From Pseudomonadota bacterium (GTDB lineage: Bacteria > Pseudomonadota > Alphaproteobacteria > Sphingomonadales > Sphingomonadaceae): 64,000 nucleotides of DNA. Position 1 is the first letter of the stretch; every line of letters starts with the position of its first letter. The translations under genes were made by a program, and so were the position numbers. Location of the stretch: NCBI GenBank assembly GCA_020160755.1, contig JAIUPN010000001.1:310001-374000 (forward strand). Reading direction: 5' to 3'. Shown here piece after piece: positions 18,118-27,886 of the stretch. The notes beneath the pieces were generated by a model. That model was not told the DNA's origin, ran no database searches, and saw only the letters and a list, made by a program, of their open reading frames with translations.

Positions 18118-18794
18118 TCTTTCAATCCTTCGAGTTCGGCGAGCAACGCGGCCGCTGCCGCCTTTTCCGCTGCCTGTTTTGATGCGCCTTCGGCTTCGGC
18201 GCGCGCGAGCTTGCCAAGGCTGACCGCGACGCGGAAACGCGGCGCATGGTCGGGCCCTTCGCGCGCGACGATTTCATATTCGGGCGGACGGCGTTTTCGC
18301 GCGAGCGCCCATTCCTGCAGCGCGGCTTTCGGATGCTTCGGCGCCGCCTGTTGCCCATCGATCATCTCGCCCCAATGGGTCAGGATGAAACGGCGCGCCG
18401 CGTCGGCGCCCTGGTCGAGATAGAGGGCACCGATCAACGCTTCGATCGCGTCGGCGGCGATATTGTCGCTGTATCGCCCGCCGTCGTTGCGCGCCTGCGG
18501 GCCGAAGCGGATCAGCGCGGGGAGGTCGAGCCGCTGTGCGATCGCCGCACAGGTTGCGCCCGACGCGAGCACGTGCAGCCGCGACGACATCTCGCCTTCG
18601 CTCGCAGTGGGAAAGCGCGTGTAGAGTTCGGACGCGATAATGAGCCCGAGCACCCGGTCGCCGAGAAATTCGAGCCGCTGGTAATCGGCGCGCCCGGTGC
18701 TGCCGTGCGTCAGCGCCAGATCGTACAGCGCCGTGTCGTCCGGGGTGCAGCCGATAATCCCTGCGAGCGCCCCGGTGTCGAGGGGATCGCTCAA
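18114..18794 (-). CDS. rnc: Ribonuclease III
   Basis: A 226-residue double-strand RNA endonuclease. The start must be the TTG at 18794, which overlaps the lepB stop (TTTTTGAGC); no ATG or GTG gives a full N-terminal helix. The signature [13 protein letters not shown] (HexxxLGD-type) holds the first metal ligands, and [13 protein letters not shown] supplies the second set. A dsRNA-binding domain occupies about residues 155-226 ([30 protein letters not shown]). The uncommon start together with the overlap suggests translation depends on LepB translation. Confidence 0.96.
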   Translation of the reverse strand: MSDPLDTGALAGIIGCTPDDTALYDLALTHGSTGRADYQRLEFLGDRVLGLIIASELYTRFPTASEGEMSSRLHVLASGATCAAIAQRLDLPALIRFGPQARNDGGRYSDNIAADAIEALIGALYLDQGADAARRFILTHWGEMIDGQQAAPKHPKAALQEWALARKRRPPEYEIVAREGPDHAPRFRVAVSLGKLARAEAEGASKQAAEKAAAAALLAELEGLKE

Positions 18795-19684
18795 AAACCT
18801 TCCCCGATGCGTTCCCAGCGCGCCGCGGTGAACCAGCTGATCGGATTGAGCCAGCTCGCCGATCCGTCGGTCGAGAACATGCCGACCAGCGCGTGACCGA
18901 CAAGATTTTCCTCGGGAACGAGGCCGATGCCCTGATTTTCCATGGCGGGGAAACGGCTGTCCGCGCTGCGGTCGCGGTTGTCGCCCATCAGGAACAAATG
19001 GCCCTCGGGGACGACGACGAGCGGGGTGTTGTCCTCGGGGATCGTCGTGATGTCGAGGATCGCATAGCTTTTGCCGCTCGGCAGCGTCTCGCGGAACTGC
19101 TTGTAGCGGCACTGGCGCTGACCGTCGGCGGCGATTTCCTCAAATTCGGGCGAATAGCAGGGCAGGGTGCCCGTCGCGCGCGACGCCTCGACCATATTGG
19201 GCGTCACCGGGATGACGAAGTCGGGCATGGTTTCGCGCTTCAGCGGCTTGCCGTTCAGCCAGACCATGCCGTCCTTCACCTGCACGCTGTCGCCGGGCAG
19301 GCCGATCACGCGCTTGATATAATCATTGTCGGCGACCGGCGGCGCCTTGAACACGACGACGTCGCCGCGCTCGGGCGTGCGTGCAAAAATGCGCCCCGGG
19401 ATCAGCGGGACGCTGAACGGCAGGCTGTATTTCGAATAGCCATAGGCCATTTTGTTGACGAGCAGATAGTCGCCGATCAGCAGCCGCGGCTGCATCGATT
19501 CCGACGGAATGTTGAACGGCGACAGGAAAAAGCTGCGGAAAATCAGTACCGCGATTGCGAGAAGCGCGAGGAAGCGAACGGTATCGACCGCCTCCTCCTT
19601 CGCCGACACGGGGGCCGGGGTGGGGGCGGACGGCGCGGGTCCGGTCGGGGGCGTCACATCGGCGGTAAAGCTGGCGTTGGTCAT
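18791..19684 (-). CDS. lepB: Signal peptidase I
   Basis: A 297-residue inner-membrane protease that removes Sec signal peptides. A Pro/Ala-rich cytoplasmic N-terminus (residues 1-28) leads to one transmembrane segment ([17 protein letters not shown]). The catalytic serine follows in IPSESMQP, and the general-base lysine is in [13 protein letters not shown]. Box E is [15 protein letters not shown]. The gene is first in the lepB-rnc-era operon and is divergent from pgi, with 138 bp between starts. Confidence 0.97.
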   Translation of the reverse strand: MTNASFTADVTPPTGPAPSAPTPAPVSAKEEAVDTVRFLALLAIAVLIFRSFFLSPFNIPSESMQPRLLIGDYLLVNKMAYGYSKYSLPFSVPLIPGRIFARTPERGDVVVFKAPPVADNDYIKRVIGLPGDSVQVKDGMVWLNGKPLKRETMPDFVIPVTPNMVEASRATGTLPCYSPEFEEIAADGQRQCRYKQFRETLPSGKSYAILDITTIPEDNTPLVVVPEGHLFLMGDNRDRSADSRFPAMENQGIGLVPEENLVGHALVGMFSTDGSASWLNPISWFTAARWERIGEGF

Positions 19685-19822
19685 GTCGCGGCATTGGCGA
19701 TGAATAGGTTGCCACGTCAAGCAAATATCGGCGGACGCCACTGGCGCGCGACGGGCGGCGGGCTTAGAGAAGAGCCGATATCCCGTTCCCGCTCGATGCG
19801 GTCCGAAACCAAGGAAGTCCCG

Positions 19823-21328
19823 ATGACAACAGCCGATCACGCATGGCAAGCCCTCGCCGAATGGCAGCCCCGGAAGCTGACCGAGCTTGTCGCCGCCGAC
19901 CCCGAAGCCCGGCTTCAGGTACTGGTGCGCAATGTCGCCGACATCCGCTTCGATTTCGCCAAGACACATCTCGACGGCGAGGCGATCGCAATCCTGTCCG
20001 GTCTGGCCGAGGTGCAGGATTTCGGCGGGCGTCGCAAGACGCTGTTCTCGGGCGGCATGGCGAATCCGACCGAAGGCCGCGCCGCCGAACATAGCGCCGA
20101 ACGTGGAGACGGGGCACCGGAGTCGGTCCATGCGGCGCAGGCGCTGCACCAGCGAATGCGGATGATGGTCGATGCGATCGAAGCGGGCGCTTTTGGCGAG
20201 ATCCGGCACCTTTTGCACATCGGGATTGGTGGTTCGGCGCTCGGTCCAGACCTGCTCATCGACGCACTCGGGCGGCAGGGCTCGCGCTATGACGTCGCGG
20301 TCGTCTCGAACGTCGATGGCGCCGCGCTCGACGAGGCGTTCCGCAAGTTCAGCCCCGAACATACGCTGGTCGCGGTCGCGTCGAAGACCTTCACCACAAC
20401 CGAAACGCTGCTCAACGCCGCATCGGCGCTGCAATGGCTGGAAGAAGGCGGGGTCGACGACCCGCTCGGCCGTGTCATCGCGCTGACCGCGATGCCCGAG
20501 CGCGCGATCGAATGGGGTGTCGACGAGACGCGCATCCTGCCGTTCAACGAGACCGTCGGCGGCCGCTATTCGCTCTGGTCGTCGATCGGCTTTCCGGCGG
20601 CGCTCGCGCTCGGCTGGGATGCTTTTGCCGATCTGCTGGAGGGCGCGGCCGAGATGGACCGCCATTTCCGGCTCGCCGACGGCGCCGACAATATCTGCCT
20701 GCTCGCCGCTTTCGCCGACCAGATTTACGCCAATCGCCTCGATTGCCAGACGCGCGCGGTGTTCGCCTATGACGAGCGGCTGCGCCTGCTTCCCGACTAT
20801 CTTCAGCAGCTCGAAATGGAATCGAACGGCAAGTCGGTGACCTTCGATGGCAAACCGCTTGCGCAGCAGACCGCGCCGATCACGTGGGGCGGCGTCGGCA
20901 CCGACGCGCAGCACGCGGTCTTCCAGTTGCTCCATCAGGGCACGCATCTGACCCCCGTCGAATTCGTCGTCGCGCGCGAGCCCGATCACCTGCTCGACGA
21001 CGCCCACCACGAAACGCTCGTCGCCAACTGTATCGCGCAGGGTGCGGCGCTGATGGCGGGGCGGGCGAGCACCGACGGCGCGCGCAACTATCCGGGAAAC
21101 CGTCCCTCGACGACAATCCTGCTCGATCAGGTAACGCCGCACAGCCTGGGCGCGCTGATCGCCTTCTACGAGCATCGCGTGTTCGCCAATGCCGTGCTGC
21201 TCGGGATCAACCCGTTCGACCAGTTCGGCGTCGAGCTGGGCAAGGAAATGGCAAAGGGCCTCGCCGAAGGGACGGTCGAGTTCGACCCGGCAACGCGGGC
21301 GCTGATGCACGCCGCTTTGGGCGATTGA
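19823..21328 (+). CDS. pgi: Glucose-6-phosphate isomerase
   Basis: A 501-residue protein starting at 19823 behind AAGGAAG; the much longer open frame upstream lies antisense to lepB and is not coding. Pgi landmarks are HIGIGGSALGPDL, SKTFTTTETL, the catalytic region GGRYSLWSSIGFP, LEMESNGKSV and QLLHQGT. It interconverts glucose-6-phosphate and fructose-6-phosphate in the cytosol. The length is slightly shorter than the 550-residue E. coli enzyme, as is usual for alphaproteobacteria. Confidence 0.96.
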   Translation: MTTADHAWQALAEWQPRKLTELVAADPEARLQVLVRNVADIRFDFAKTHLDGEAIAILSGLAEVQDFGGRRKTLFSGGMANPTEGRAAEHSAERGDGAPESVHAAQALHQRMRMMVDAIEAGAFGEIRHLLHIGIGGSALGPDLLIDALGRQGSRYDVAVVSNVDGAALDEAFRKFSPEHTLVAVASKTFTTTETLLNAASALQWLEEGGVDDPLGRVIALTAMPERAIEWGVDETRILPFNETVGGRYSLWSSIGFPAALALGWDAFADLLEGAAEMDRHFRLADGADNICLLAAFADQIYANRLDCQTRAVFAYDERLRLLPDYLQQLEMESNGKSVTFDGKPLAQQTAPITWGGVGTDAQHAVFQLLHQGTHLTPVEFVVAREPDHLLDDAHHETLVANCIAQGAALMAGRASTDGARNYPGNRPSTTILLDQVTPHSLGALIAFYEHRVFANAVLLGINPFDQFGVELGKEMAKGLAEGTVEFDPATRALMHAALGD

Positions 21329-21436
21329 GGCTGCGCCACTCGCTGTGAGCGCAAAATTCGATTGGCATCACGGCGCGGCGTAACCACATAGGCGGTCGCC
21401 GCGAATAGCACGCGATCGTCCAGAGCAGGGGTTCCC

Positions 21437-22783
21437 ATGAGCAATTTCGACTTCGACCTGTTTGTCATCGGCGCCGGGTCCGGCGGGGTGCGCGCGTCGC
21501 GCATCGCCGCGTCGCACGGCGCGCGCGTCGCGGTGGCCGAGGAGCATCGGGTCGGCGGCACCTGCGTCATCCGCGGATGCGTGCCCAAGAAACTGCTCGT
21601 TTACGGCGCCCATTTCGCCGAGGACCTGAAGGACGCGCGCCAGTTCGGCTGGGATGTTCCCGACTGCAAATTCGACTGGGACCGCCTGCGCGACAATGTC
21701 CTTGCCGAAGTCACGCGGCTCGAAGGCCTCTATGGACAGACGCTCGAGAACCACAAGGTCACCGTCTTCAAGACGCGCGCGACCGTCGTGGGACCGCAGA
21801 AGGTGCGGCTCGCCGACGGGCAGGAAATCAGCGCCGAGCGAATCCTGATCGCCACCGGCGGCTGGCCGCATGTCCCCGAATTTCCGGGCAGTGAACATGC
21901 CATCACCTCGAACGAGGTGTTCCATCTCGAAAAACTGCCGAAGCGCGTCGTGATCGCGGGCGGCGGCTATATCGCCAACGAATTTGCCGGCATCTTCAAC
22001 GAGTTCGGCAGCAAGGTGACGATCGTCAATCGCGGCGACACGATCCTGCGCGGCTATGACGAACAGATCCGCGACCGGCTGCTCCAGATTTCGATGACCA
22101 AGGGCATCGAATTCCGCTTCAACGCGCCGTTCAAGTCGATCGAGCGCAACGACGACGGATCGCTCACCGTGCATCTCGAAAATTGCGACGCGATCCAGGC
22201 CGACGCGGTACTCGTTGCTGCGGGGCGCGTACCGAACTCGAAGGGGCTCGGCCTCCAGGAGGCCGGAGTCGAACTCGACGAGCATGGCGCGATCAAGGTC
22301 GATGAGCGCAACCAGTCGTCGGTGCCGAGCATCTTTGCGGTCGGCGATGTGACCAACCGCATTCAGCTCACGCCGGTGGCCATCCGCGAAGGGCAGGCGT
22401 TCGCCGACACCTTCTTCGGCAACAAGCCGACGGTGGTCGACTATGCCAACGTCCCCAGCGCGGTGTTCAGCCATCCGCCGATCGGCGCGGTGGGCATGAC
22501 CGAAGCCGAGGCGCGCAACAGGCTGGGCAGCATCCGCGTCTACACCAGCGATTTTCGCGCGATGAAGAATGTCCTCGCGGGCCGCAACGAGCGCGCGCTG
22601 TACAAGATGGTCGTCAACGCCGCGACCGACCAGGTTGTCGGCCTCCACATGATCGGCCCCGACGCGCCCGAAATCCTGCAAGCCGCCGCGATCGCGGTGA
22701 AGGCGGGGCTGACCAAGTCCGATTTCGACAACACCGTCGCGCTGCACCCGAGCATGGCGGAGGAGCTGGTACTCCTCAAATAG
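21437..22783 (+). CDS. gor: Glutathione-disulfide reductase
   Basis: A 448-residue FAD/NADPH enzyme. FAD binding is shown by VIGAGSGGVRASR, the redox-active disulfide by GGTCVIRGCVPKK, the second dinucleotide fold by IAGGGYIANEFAG and the C-terminal catalytic motif by ALHPSMAEEL. The disulfide motif GTCVIRGCVPKK, without an extra C-terminal disulfide, distinguishes glutathione reductase from mercuric reductase and lipoamide dehydrogenase. It follows pgi by 108 bp and may have its own promoter. Confidence 0.94.
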   Translation: MSNFDFDLFVIGAGSGGVRASRIAASHGARVAVAEEHRVGGTCVIRGCVPKKLLVYGAHFAEDLKDARQFGWDVPDCKFDWDRLRDNVLAEVTRLEGLYGQTLENHKVTVFKTRATVVGPQKVRLADGQEISAERILIATGGWPHVPEFPGSEHAITSNEVFHLEKLPKRVVIAGGGYIANEFAGIFNEFGSKVTIVNRGDTILRGYDEQIRDRLLQISMTKGIEFRFNAPFKSIERNDDGSLTVHLENCDAIQADAVLVAAGRVPNSKGLGLQEAGVELDEHGAIKVDERNQSSVPSIFAVGDVTNRIQLTPVAIREGQAFADTFFGNKPTVVDYANVPSAVFSHPPIGAVGMTEAEARNRLGSIRVYTSDFRAMKNVLAGRNERALYKMVVNAATDQVVGLHMIGPDAPEILQAAAIAVKAGLTKSDFDNTVALHPSMAEELVLLK

Positions 22784-22842
22784 GGTTTCGGCCTGCAACC
22801 CCTATGCGCTATCCTCCCTTCAAATAGCGAGGGGAGGGGTGC

Positions 22843-23859
22843 ATGGCGGGAACGGCACTGGTCACCGGAGGCAGCGGCTATATCGCGGGCTTCCTGATCC
22901 GGCAGCTGATCGCGAATGGGTGGACGGTGCATACGACCGTCCGCAGCCTGAAGCGCGAGGGCGAAGTCCGCGGTTGGCTCGACGTCGATAACGACAAGCT
23001 GCGTTTCTTCGCCGCCGATCTCGAAAATGACGCCGGCTGGGCCGATGCGATGGCGGGGTGCAGCCATGTCGCGCATGTCGCGTCGCCCTTTCCGCTGGGC
23101 GTGCCAAAGCATCCGGACGAACTGATCGTGCCAGCGCGTGAGGGTGCCCTCCGCGCATTGCGCTTTGCGAAGGAGGCGGGGGTCAGGCGTTTCGTTCTGA
23201 CCTCGTCGATGGCAGCTATCGCCTATGGCCATGGCAAGGGCCGCGACCTCTATAACGAAGCCGACTGGACCAATCTCGATAATCCTGAGGTCATGCCCTA
23301 TCCGCGCTCCAAGACGGCCGCGGAACGCGCGGCGCGCGACTGGGCGCGCACCGAAGCCCCGGAGATCGAGTTCGCCTCGGTGAATCCCGCCGCGGTGTTC
23401 GGGCCGCTGCTCAGCGACGACCTGTCGACCTCGATCGAGGTCGTAAAGCAGTTGCTGGAAGGGAAGGTGCCCATGTGCCCCGATGTCGGCTTCGGCATCA
23501 TCGACGTGCGTGACGTGGCCGACATGCATTACCGCGCGCTGACGGTCGAAGGGATCAGGGACGAGCGCTTTGTCTGTTCGGGGCCGTTCCTGAAATTCAT
23601 CGACGTCGCGCATATCCTGACCGCCGAGCTGGGCGAACAGGCGCGGAAGGTGCCGACGCGCAAGATGCCTGACTGGTTGCTCAAAGCGCTCGCGATCTTC
23701 CGGCCCGAACTCAAACAGGTTGTAGCCGAACTTGGCAACATCCGCGGCGGCGACAGCAGCCACGCGATGACCACGCTCGGCTGGACGATGCGCCCGCCCG
23801 GGGAAGCGATCCTCGCGACGGCGCATAGCCTGATCGAGCGCGGGATCGTGAAGCTCTAG
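22843..23859 (+). CDS. NAD(P)-dependent epimerase/dehydratase, dihydroflavonol-reductase-like
   Basis: A 338-residue extended short-chain dehydrogenase. The cofactor motif is TGGSGYIAG at residues 8-16, and TSSMAAIAYG and the catalytic pair YPRSK (YxxxK) follow. The early TTVRSL (Arg after the second strand) suggests NADPH, as in dihydroflavonol-4-reductase-like and 3-beta-HSD-like enzymes that reduce aldehydes or ketones. The substrate is unknown. Its stop shares CTAG with the convergent pccR gene. Confidence 0.85.
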   Translation: MAGTALVTGGSGYIAGFLIRQLIANGWTVHTTVRSLKREGEVRGWLDVDNDKLRFFAADLENDAGWADAMAGCSHVAHVASPFPLGVPKHPDELIVPAREGALRALRFAKEAGVRRFVLTSSMAAIAYGHGKGRDLYNEADWTNLDNPEVMPYPRSKTAAERAARDWARTEAPEIEFASVNPAAVFGPLLSDDLSTSIEVVKQLLEGKVPMCPDVGFGIIDVRDVADMHYRALTVEGIRDERFVCSGPFLKFIDVAHILTAELGEQARKVPTRKMPDWLLKALAIFRPELKQVVAELGNIRGGDSSHAMTTLGWTMRPPGEAILATAHSLIERGIVKL

Positions 23860-25265
23860 CCGATCCGGTACGGCACGACGTCGCGCCGGTCGGGGTCGAC
23901 GAGGATCGGGCGGTCGCTCGGCGGGAAAGCGCGCTGGTCGCAATCGTCACGCGGGCAGATGCGGCACGACAGGCCGATGCGCGTGGCGGCTTGCGGCGCG
24001 GCGACATCGACCCCGTCAGCATAAACGAAATCGCCTGCATATTGCGCCTCGCACCCCAGCGCGACGGCGTAGCGACGCGGGCTGCGCGCATAACTGCCCG
24101 ACGGTTTCACCAGCCCCTTCGCCATCGACACATAGCGCAGCCCGTCGGGCGTTTCCGCAAGCTGGAACAGGATGCGGTCGGGAATCGCCGCAGCTTCATG
24201 GACGATCCACAGCGGGCAGGCGCCGCCGAAACGCGCGAACTGCAACCGCGTGGCGCTGTGCCGCTTGGTGATGTTGCCGGCCATGTCGACACGGCAAAAG
24301 AACATCGGGATACCGCGCGCGCCCGGGCGCTGAAGCGTCGACAGGCGATGGCACGCCTGCTCGAAGCTGACGCCATATTCCAGGCGCAGCCGGTCGATGT
24401 CGTGCCGCACCGCGCGCGCACTGGCGCGGAACGGGGCATAGGGCATCAGCACCGCGCCCGCGGCGTAATTGGCAAGCCCGACGTGGAGCAACTGGCGCGC
24501 CGCTGCGGTTCGCAGCGGCGAGGCTTCAACGACCGCCGCGATTTCGTTGGCCAGCGCGAGCGCCGCCAGTTGGTGCGCGAGCTGGAACCGGCGGGTCTCG
24601 GCGGGCTGCGACGGATCGATTACGAGGTGTCGCATCGTCGCGTCGAAATCGCGCAGCGCCCGTGCCTGCTGGTAAACGATCGAAATGCCGAGCGCGTCGC
24701 GAAGCCGTCGCTCGATTGTTTCGATCGCGGGCGAAGGATCGCGGCCTCTGAGCTGCCCGGCCAGCGCCTCGGCGGCGCGGTCGATGCTGTCGACGTAATT
24801 GCCCGCGTCGTGGAACCAGTCGCGCACCTCTTCCCACGGCAGGCGGCTTCCCTCGGCGGTGCCGCCGGTCAGCGCCTCGTCGATGATCTGGAGCCGTTGC
24901 CCCGCGCGGCGATAGGCCGCGTGCAGCGCGACGAACTGGTCGGCGAGTTGCGGCTGTTGCAGCGCGGCGCGTTCGAGCTGTTCGGGTGCAAGGGGCGACG
25001 CGGCGAAAAGCGGGTCTGCCGCGGCTTCGCGAAGCGCGCCTGCGCGCCGGTCGCCGGCGTCGGCGGCGACTTCTTCCCACTCCAGCGGAAACAGCTTTTG
25101 CAACCGGTCGAGCAGCGCAGGGGTGAGCGGGCGGTCGTCGTGCTCGATCTGGCTGAGGTAGGAAACCGAAATGCCGAGCGCGCCCGCAAAATCAGCCTGT
25201 TTGGCCCCTCGCGCAATGCGAAGTTCCCTGAGCTTTGTTCCGGCAAAAATACGCTGCCGCGCCAT
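23856..25265 (-). CDS. pccR: ScfR-family regulator of propionyl-CoA assimilation, PccR-like
   Basis: A 469-residue regulator. Residues 8-62 are an XRE/Cro helix-turn-helix (GAKQADFAGALGISVSYLSQ). The rest has the layout of short-chain fatty-acyl-CoA regulators: an IrrE/ImmA-like middle without an obvious HExxH protease motif, then a DUF2083-like C-terminal domain ending in CRICPRDDCDQR. In Rhodobacter sphaeroides the ScfR protein PccR sits next to and controls pccB; here the gene is divergent from pccB, and TTTGCAAA-type boxes lie in the space between. The likely signal is a short acyl-CoA such as propionyl-CoA. Family and neighbour agree well. Confidence 0.88.
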   Translation of the reverse strand: MARQRIFAGTKLRELRIARGAKQADFAGALGISVSYLSQIEHDDRPLTPALLDRLQKLFPLEWEEVAADAGDRRAGALREAAADPLFAASPLAPEQLERAALQQPQLADQFVALHAAYRRAGQRLQIIDEALTGGTAEGSRLPWEEVRDWFHDAGNYVDSIDRAAEALAGQLRGRDPSPAIETIERRLRDALGISIVYQQARALRDFDATMRHLVIDPSQPAETRRFQLAHQLAALALANEIAAVVEASPLRTAAARQLLHVGLANYAAGAVLMPYAPFRASARAVRHDIDRLRLEYGVSFEQACHRLSTLQRPGARGIPMFFCRVDMAGNITKRHSATRLQFARFGGACPLWIVHEAAAIPDRILFQLAETPDGLRYVSMAKGLVKPSGSYARSPRRYAVALGCEAQYAGDFVYADGVDVAAPQAATRIGLSCRICPRDDCDQRAFPPSDRPILVDPDRRDVVPYRIG

Positions 25266-25373
25266 CGGAAAGGAACTCCATTGCGATGGGTGTCGAGCCG
25301 CCGCGGGGGGCTAGGGAGGGGTAGTGCGACGCCTCGACATCCCTAAAACGAATGAGAGGCCCATATCCGCCTC

Positions 25374-25418
25374 TTTGCAAAATGACAATTTGCAACTTTG
25401 CAAATTCACATTTGCCTG
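25374..25418. promoter_or_regulatory. Cluster of TTTGCAAA-type operator boxes between pccR and pccB
   Basis: TTTGCAAA occurs at 25374-25381 and 25397-25404, TTTGCAAC at 25389-25396 and a half-site TTTGC at 25411-25415. The middle part, AATTTGCAA-CT-TTGCAAATT at 25387-25406, is a perfect 9-bp inverted repeat around 2 bp. As I recall, PccR of R. sphaeroides recognises paired TTTGCAAA elements, so this is the probable operator for both pccR and pccB. It lies about 110 bp upstream of pccR and 53-97 bp upstream of pccB. Confidence 0.8.
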
Positions 25419-25470
25419 GGACGCGCAATCAGAGCAGACGACGATCTTCCAAATCTGATGGAGAGCCAAG

Positions 25471-27003
25471 TTGTCCGCCAATATCGCCGAAATGGAACGC
25501 CGCCGCGCCGCCGCCGCCATGGGGGGCGGGCAAAAGCGTATCGATGCGCAACATGCCAAGGGCAAGCTGACCGCGCGCGAACGGCTCGACGTGCTGCTCG
25601 ACGAAGGCTCGTTCGAGGAACTCGACACTTATGTAGAGCATAATTGCACCGATTTCGGGATGCAGGACCAGATTGTCCCCGGCGACGGCGTCGTCACCGG
25701 TTCGGGCACGATCAACGGCCGCCTCGTCTATGTCTTCAGCCAGGATTTCACGGTGTTCGGCGGCTCGCTGTCGGAGCGCCATGCCGAAAAGATCATGAAG
25801 GTGATGGACAATGCGATGAAGGTCGGCGCGCCCGTCATCGGCCTCAACGACAGCGGCGGCGCCCGCATTCAGGAGGGCGTCGCGTCGCTGGGCGGTTATG
25901 CCGAGGTGTTCCAGCGCAACGTGCTCGCTTCGGGCGTCGTGCCGCAGATTTCGCTGATCATGGGCCCGTGCGCGGGCGGCGCGGTGTACAGCCCCGCGAT
26001 GACCGACTTCATCTTCATGGTGAAGGACAGCTCGTATATGTTCGTCACCGGACCCGACGTCGTGAAGACGGTGACGAACGAAGTGGTGACGCAGGAAGAG
26101 CTTGGCGGCGCGATCACGCACACGACGAAAAGCTCGGTCGCCGACCTTGCGTTCGAAAATGACATCGAAGCACTGCTCGCGGCGCGCGATTTCTTCGATT
26201 ACCTGCCGGAAAACAACCGCAGCGGCGTTCCGGTCCGCCCGACGAGCGACCCCTACGACCGCGCCGAGGCCAGCCTCGACACGCTGATCCCGCCGAACGC
26301 GAACCAGCCGTATGACATGCACGAACTGATCCGAAAGACCGTCGACGAGGGCGACTTTTTCGAGGTGCAGCCGGCGCACGCCGCGAACATCATCTGCGGT
26401 TTCGGGCGTATCGAGGGCCGCACGATCGGCATCGTCGCGAACCAGCCGCTGGTGCTCGCGGGCGTGCTCGACATCAATTCGTCGAAGAAGGCGGCGCGTT
26501 TCGTCCGCTTCTGCGACGCGTTCGAGATCCCGATCATCACCTTCGTCGACGTTCCGGGCTTCCTGCCGGGCACCGCACAGGAATATAACGGCATCATCAA
26601 GCATGGCGCGAAATTGCTCTTCGCCTATGCCGAGGCGACGGTGCCGAAGATCACGGTGATCACGCGCAAGGCCTATGGCGGCGCGTATGACGTGATGGCA
26701 TCGAAGCATCTGCGCGGCGACCTTAACTATGCCTGGCCAACCGCCGAGATCGCGGTGATGGGCGCGAAGGGCGCGGTCGAGATCATCTTCCGCAGCGATA
26801 TCGGCGACCCCGAGAAGATCGCGCAGCGCACAAAGGAATATGAAGACCGCTTCGCGAACCCGTTCGTCGCAGCGTCGCGCGGCTATATCGACGAGGTCAT
26901 CCATCCGCACAACACGCGTAAGCGGATCGCGCTGGGCCTCCGGAAGCTGCGGAACAAGAGCCTCGAAAACCCGTGGAAGAAGCACGACAATATTCCGCTT
27001 TGA
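25471..27003 (+). CDS. pccB: Propionyl-CoA carboxylase, beta (carboxyltransferase) subunit
   Basis: A 510-residue carboxyltransferase. The start is a TTG at 25471 with GGAGAG 5 nt upstream; no ATG fits before the conserved [13 protein letters not shown] region. Family marks are [14 protein letters not shown] (acyl-CoA oxyanion site), [25 protein letters not shown] and, in the C-terminal half, [14 protein letters not shown] and [11 protein letters not shown]. With PccA it turns propionyl-CoA into (S)-methylmalonyl-CoA. The end [12 protein letters not shown] is typical of PccB. A hairpin directly after the stop may end its transcript. Confidence 0.96.
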   Translation: MSANIAEMERRRAAAAMGGGQKRIDAQHAKGKLTARERLDVLLDEGSFEELDTYVEHNCTDFGMQDQIVPGDGVVTGSGTINGRLVYVFSQDFTVFGGSLSERHAEKIMKVMDNAMKVGAPVIGLNDSGGARIQEGVASLGGYAEVFQRNVLASGVVPQISLIMGPCAGGAVYSPAMTDFIFMVKDSSYMFVTGPDVVKTVTNEVVTQEELGGAITHTTKSSVADLAFENDIEALLAARDFFDYLPENNRSGVPVRPTSDPYDRAEASLDTLIPPNANQPYDMHELIRKTVDEGDFFEVQPAHAANIICGFGRIEGRTIGIVANQPLVLAGVLDINSSKKAARFVRFCDAFEIPIITFVDVPGFLPGTAQEYNGIIKHGAKLLFAYAEATVPKITVITRKAYGGAYDVMASKHLRGDLNYAWPTAEIAVMGAKGAVEIIFRSDIGDPEKIAQRTKEYEDRFANPFVAASRGYIDEVIHPHNTRKRIALGLRKLRNKSLENPWKKHDNIPL

Positions 27004-27020
27004 CCGCAAGTGCGGTTTTT
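27003..27020 (+). terminator. Short hairpin with T-run after pccB
   Basis: ACCGC-AAGT-GCGGT followed by TTTT begins at the last base of the pccB stop. The five-pair stem is short, so termination may be partial and could lower expression of the downstream genes relative to pccB. Confidence 0.5.
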
Positions 27021-27126
27021 GTGGCCGAGTGTGACGCCCGGCACATGGAAAGTACCGGACTGGAGGCAAGGACGGGACGCGGTTAGAACAAGCCGCCATG
27101 TCCTTGATTCCGAAAGAGGTTTGAAG

Positions 27127-27876
27127 ATGCGTAAATTCCTTCTTGGTGCCCTGATTGTTCCCGCCTTGCTGGCTTCGCCGGCAGCGTTTGCGTTCGATCC
27201 CGACACCCCCGTCGGCGAGCCGAAACCCGCTTTTCCGGTGACACTGAACAGCGAGGAGAGCACGACGATCGGCCTCGCGTTCCGGGCGGCTTTCGGGCTT
27301 CCGAAAGGCGCCGAAGCCACCGCGACGCGCGAGATCGACGGGCGAACCTATCAATTCCGTCCTGCGGCGATCCACTTGCTGTCGAACAATGTCGGCGTGC
27401 TGCTCAGCCTCGGCAGCCTCGACGACGCGGGACACAGCGAAGGCGGGATCAACGCGATCCATTATCTGCAGGGCGGCCCGTCGGGCTGGCAGCGCAAGGG
27501 CGAGTGGCTGAACCTGGGTTCGGTCGGCAGCGTCGGCAACGCCGCAACCGCCTGGGCCTTCAGCGATGCGCTCGGCAAGAATCCCTATCTCGTCACCTCA
27601 GGCGGCGGCGTATGGCAGGGCTGCGCGATCAGCGGCGCGACGATAACCGAGCTTGCGCCGGACGGCCCCGTCGATCGCGGCGGTTTTACCGACAGCATGA
27701 GCTCGGGCGCCGGTTTGAACCAGAAGGAACAGGACTTCGACGGGCAGATCACCGCGGCCGTTCCCGACAAAAGCTTCACCGTCACCTATGCGGGGACGCG
27801 CGCGATCAAACAGCAATATGTGTTGAAAAACGGCAAGTATGAACTGGTCGGCAAGGACCAGATTCCAGGCTGCTGA
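27127..27876 (+). CDS. Exported protein of unknown function in the propionyl-CoA locus
   Basis: A 249-residue protein. The start at 27127 (MRKFLLGALIVPALLASPAAFAF) gives a textbook signal peptide. The mature part is acidic and glycine-rich, with LSNNVGVLLSLGSL, HYLQGGPSGWQRKGEWL, TSGGGVWQGCAIS and a C-terminal strand-rich tail ending in IPGC. Two cysteines (in QGCAIS and the last residue) could form a disulfide. No family is recognised. The mce start follows 10 bp after its stop, so the two share a transcript. Confidence 0.75.
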   Translation: MRKFLLGALIVPALLASPAAFAFDPDTPVGEPKPAFPVTLNSEESTTIGLAFRAAFGLPKGAEATATREIDGRTYQFRPAAIHLLSNNVGVLLSLGSLDDAGHSEGGINAIHYLQGGPSGWQRKGEWLNLGSVGSVGNAATAWAFSDALGKNPYLVTSGGGVWQGCAISGATITELAPDGPVDRGGFTDSMSSGAGLNQKEQDFDGQITAAVPDKSFTVTYAGTRAIKQQYVLKNGKYELVGKDQIPGC

Positions 27877-27886
27877 GGAGAATGAG

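Noticed and set aside
18893..19822. Long upstream extension of pgi
   Set aside because: It is antisense to lepB, and the conserved Pgi start with a good ribosome-binding site is at 19823.
19685..21310. Long upstream extension of lepB
   Set aside because: It is antisense to pgi; the signal peptidase begins at 19684 before its single membrane helix.
25429..27462. 677-codon frame antisense to pccB
   Set aside because: A shadow of pccB with low-complexity basic composition.
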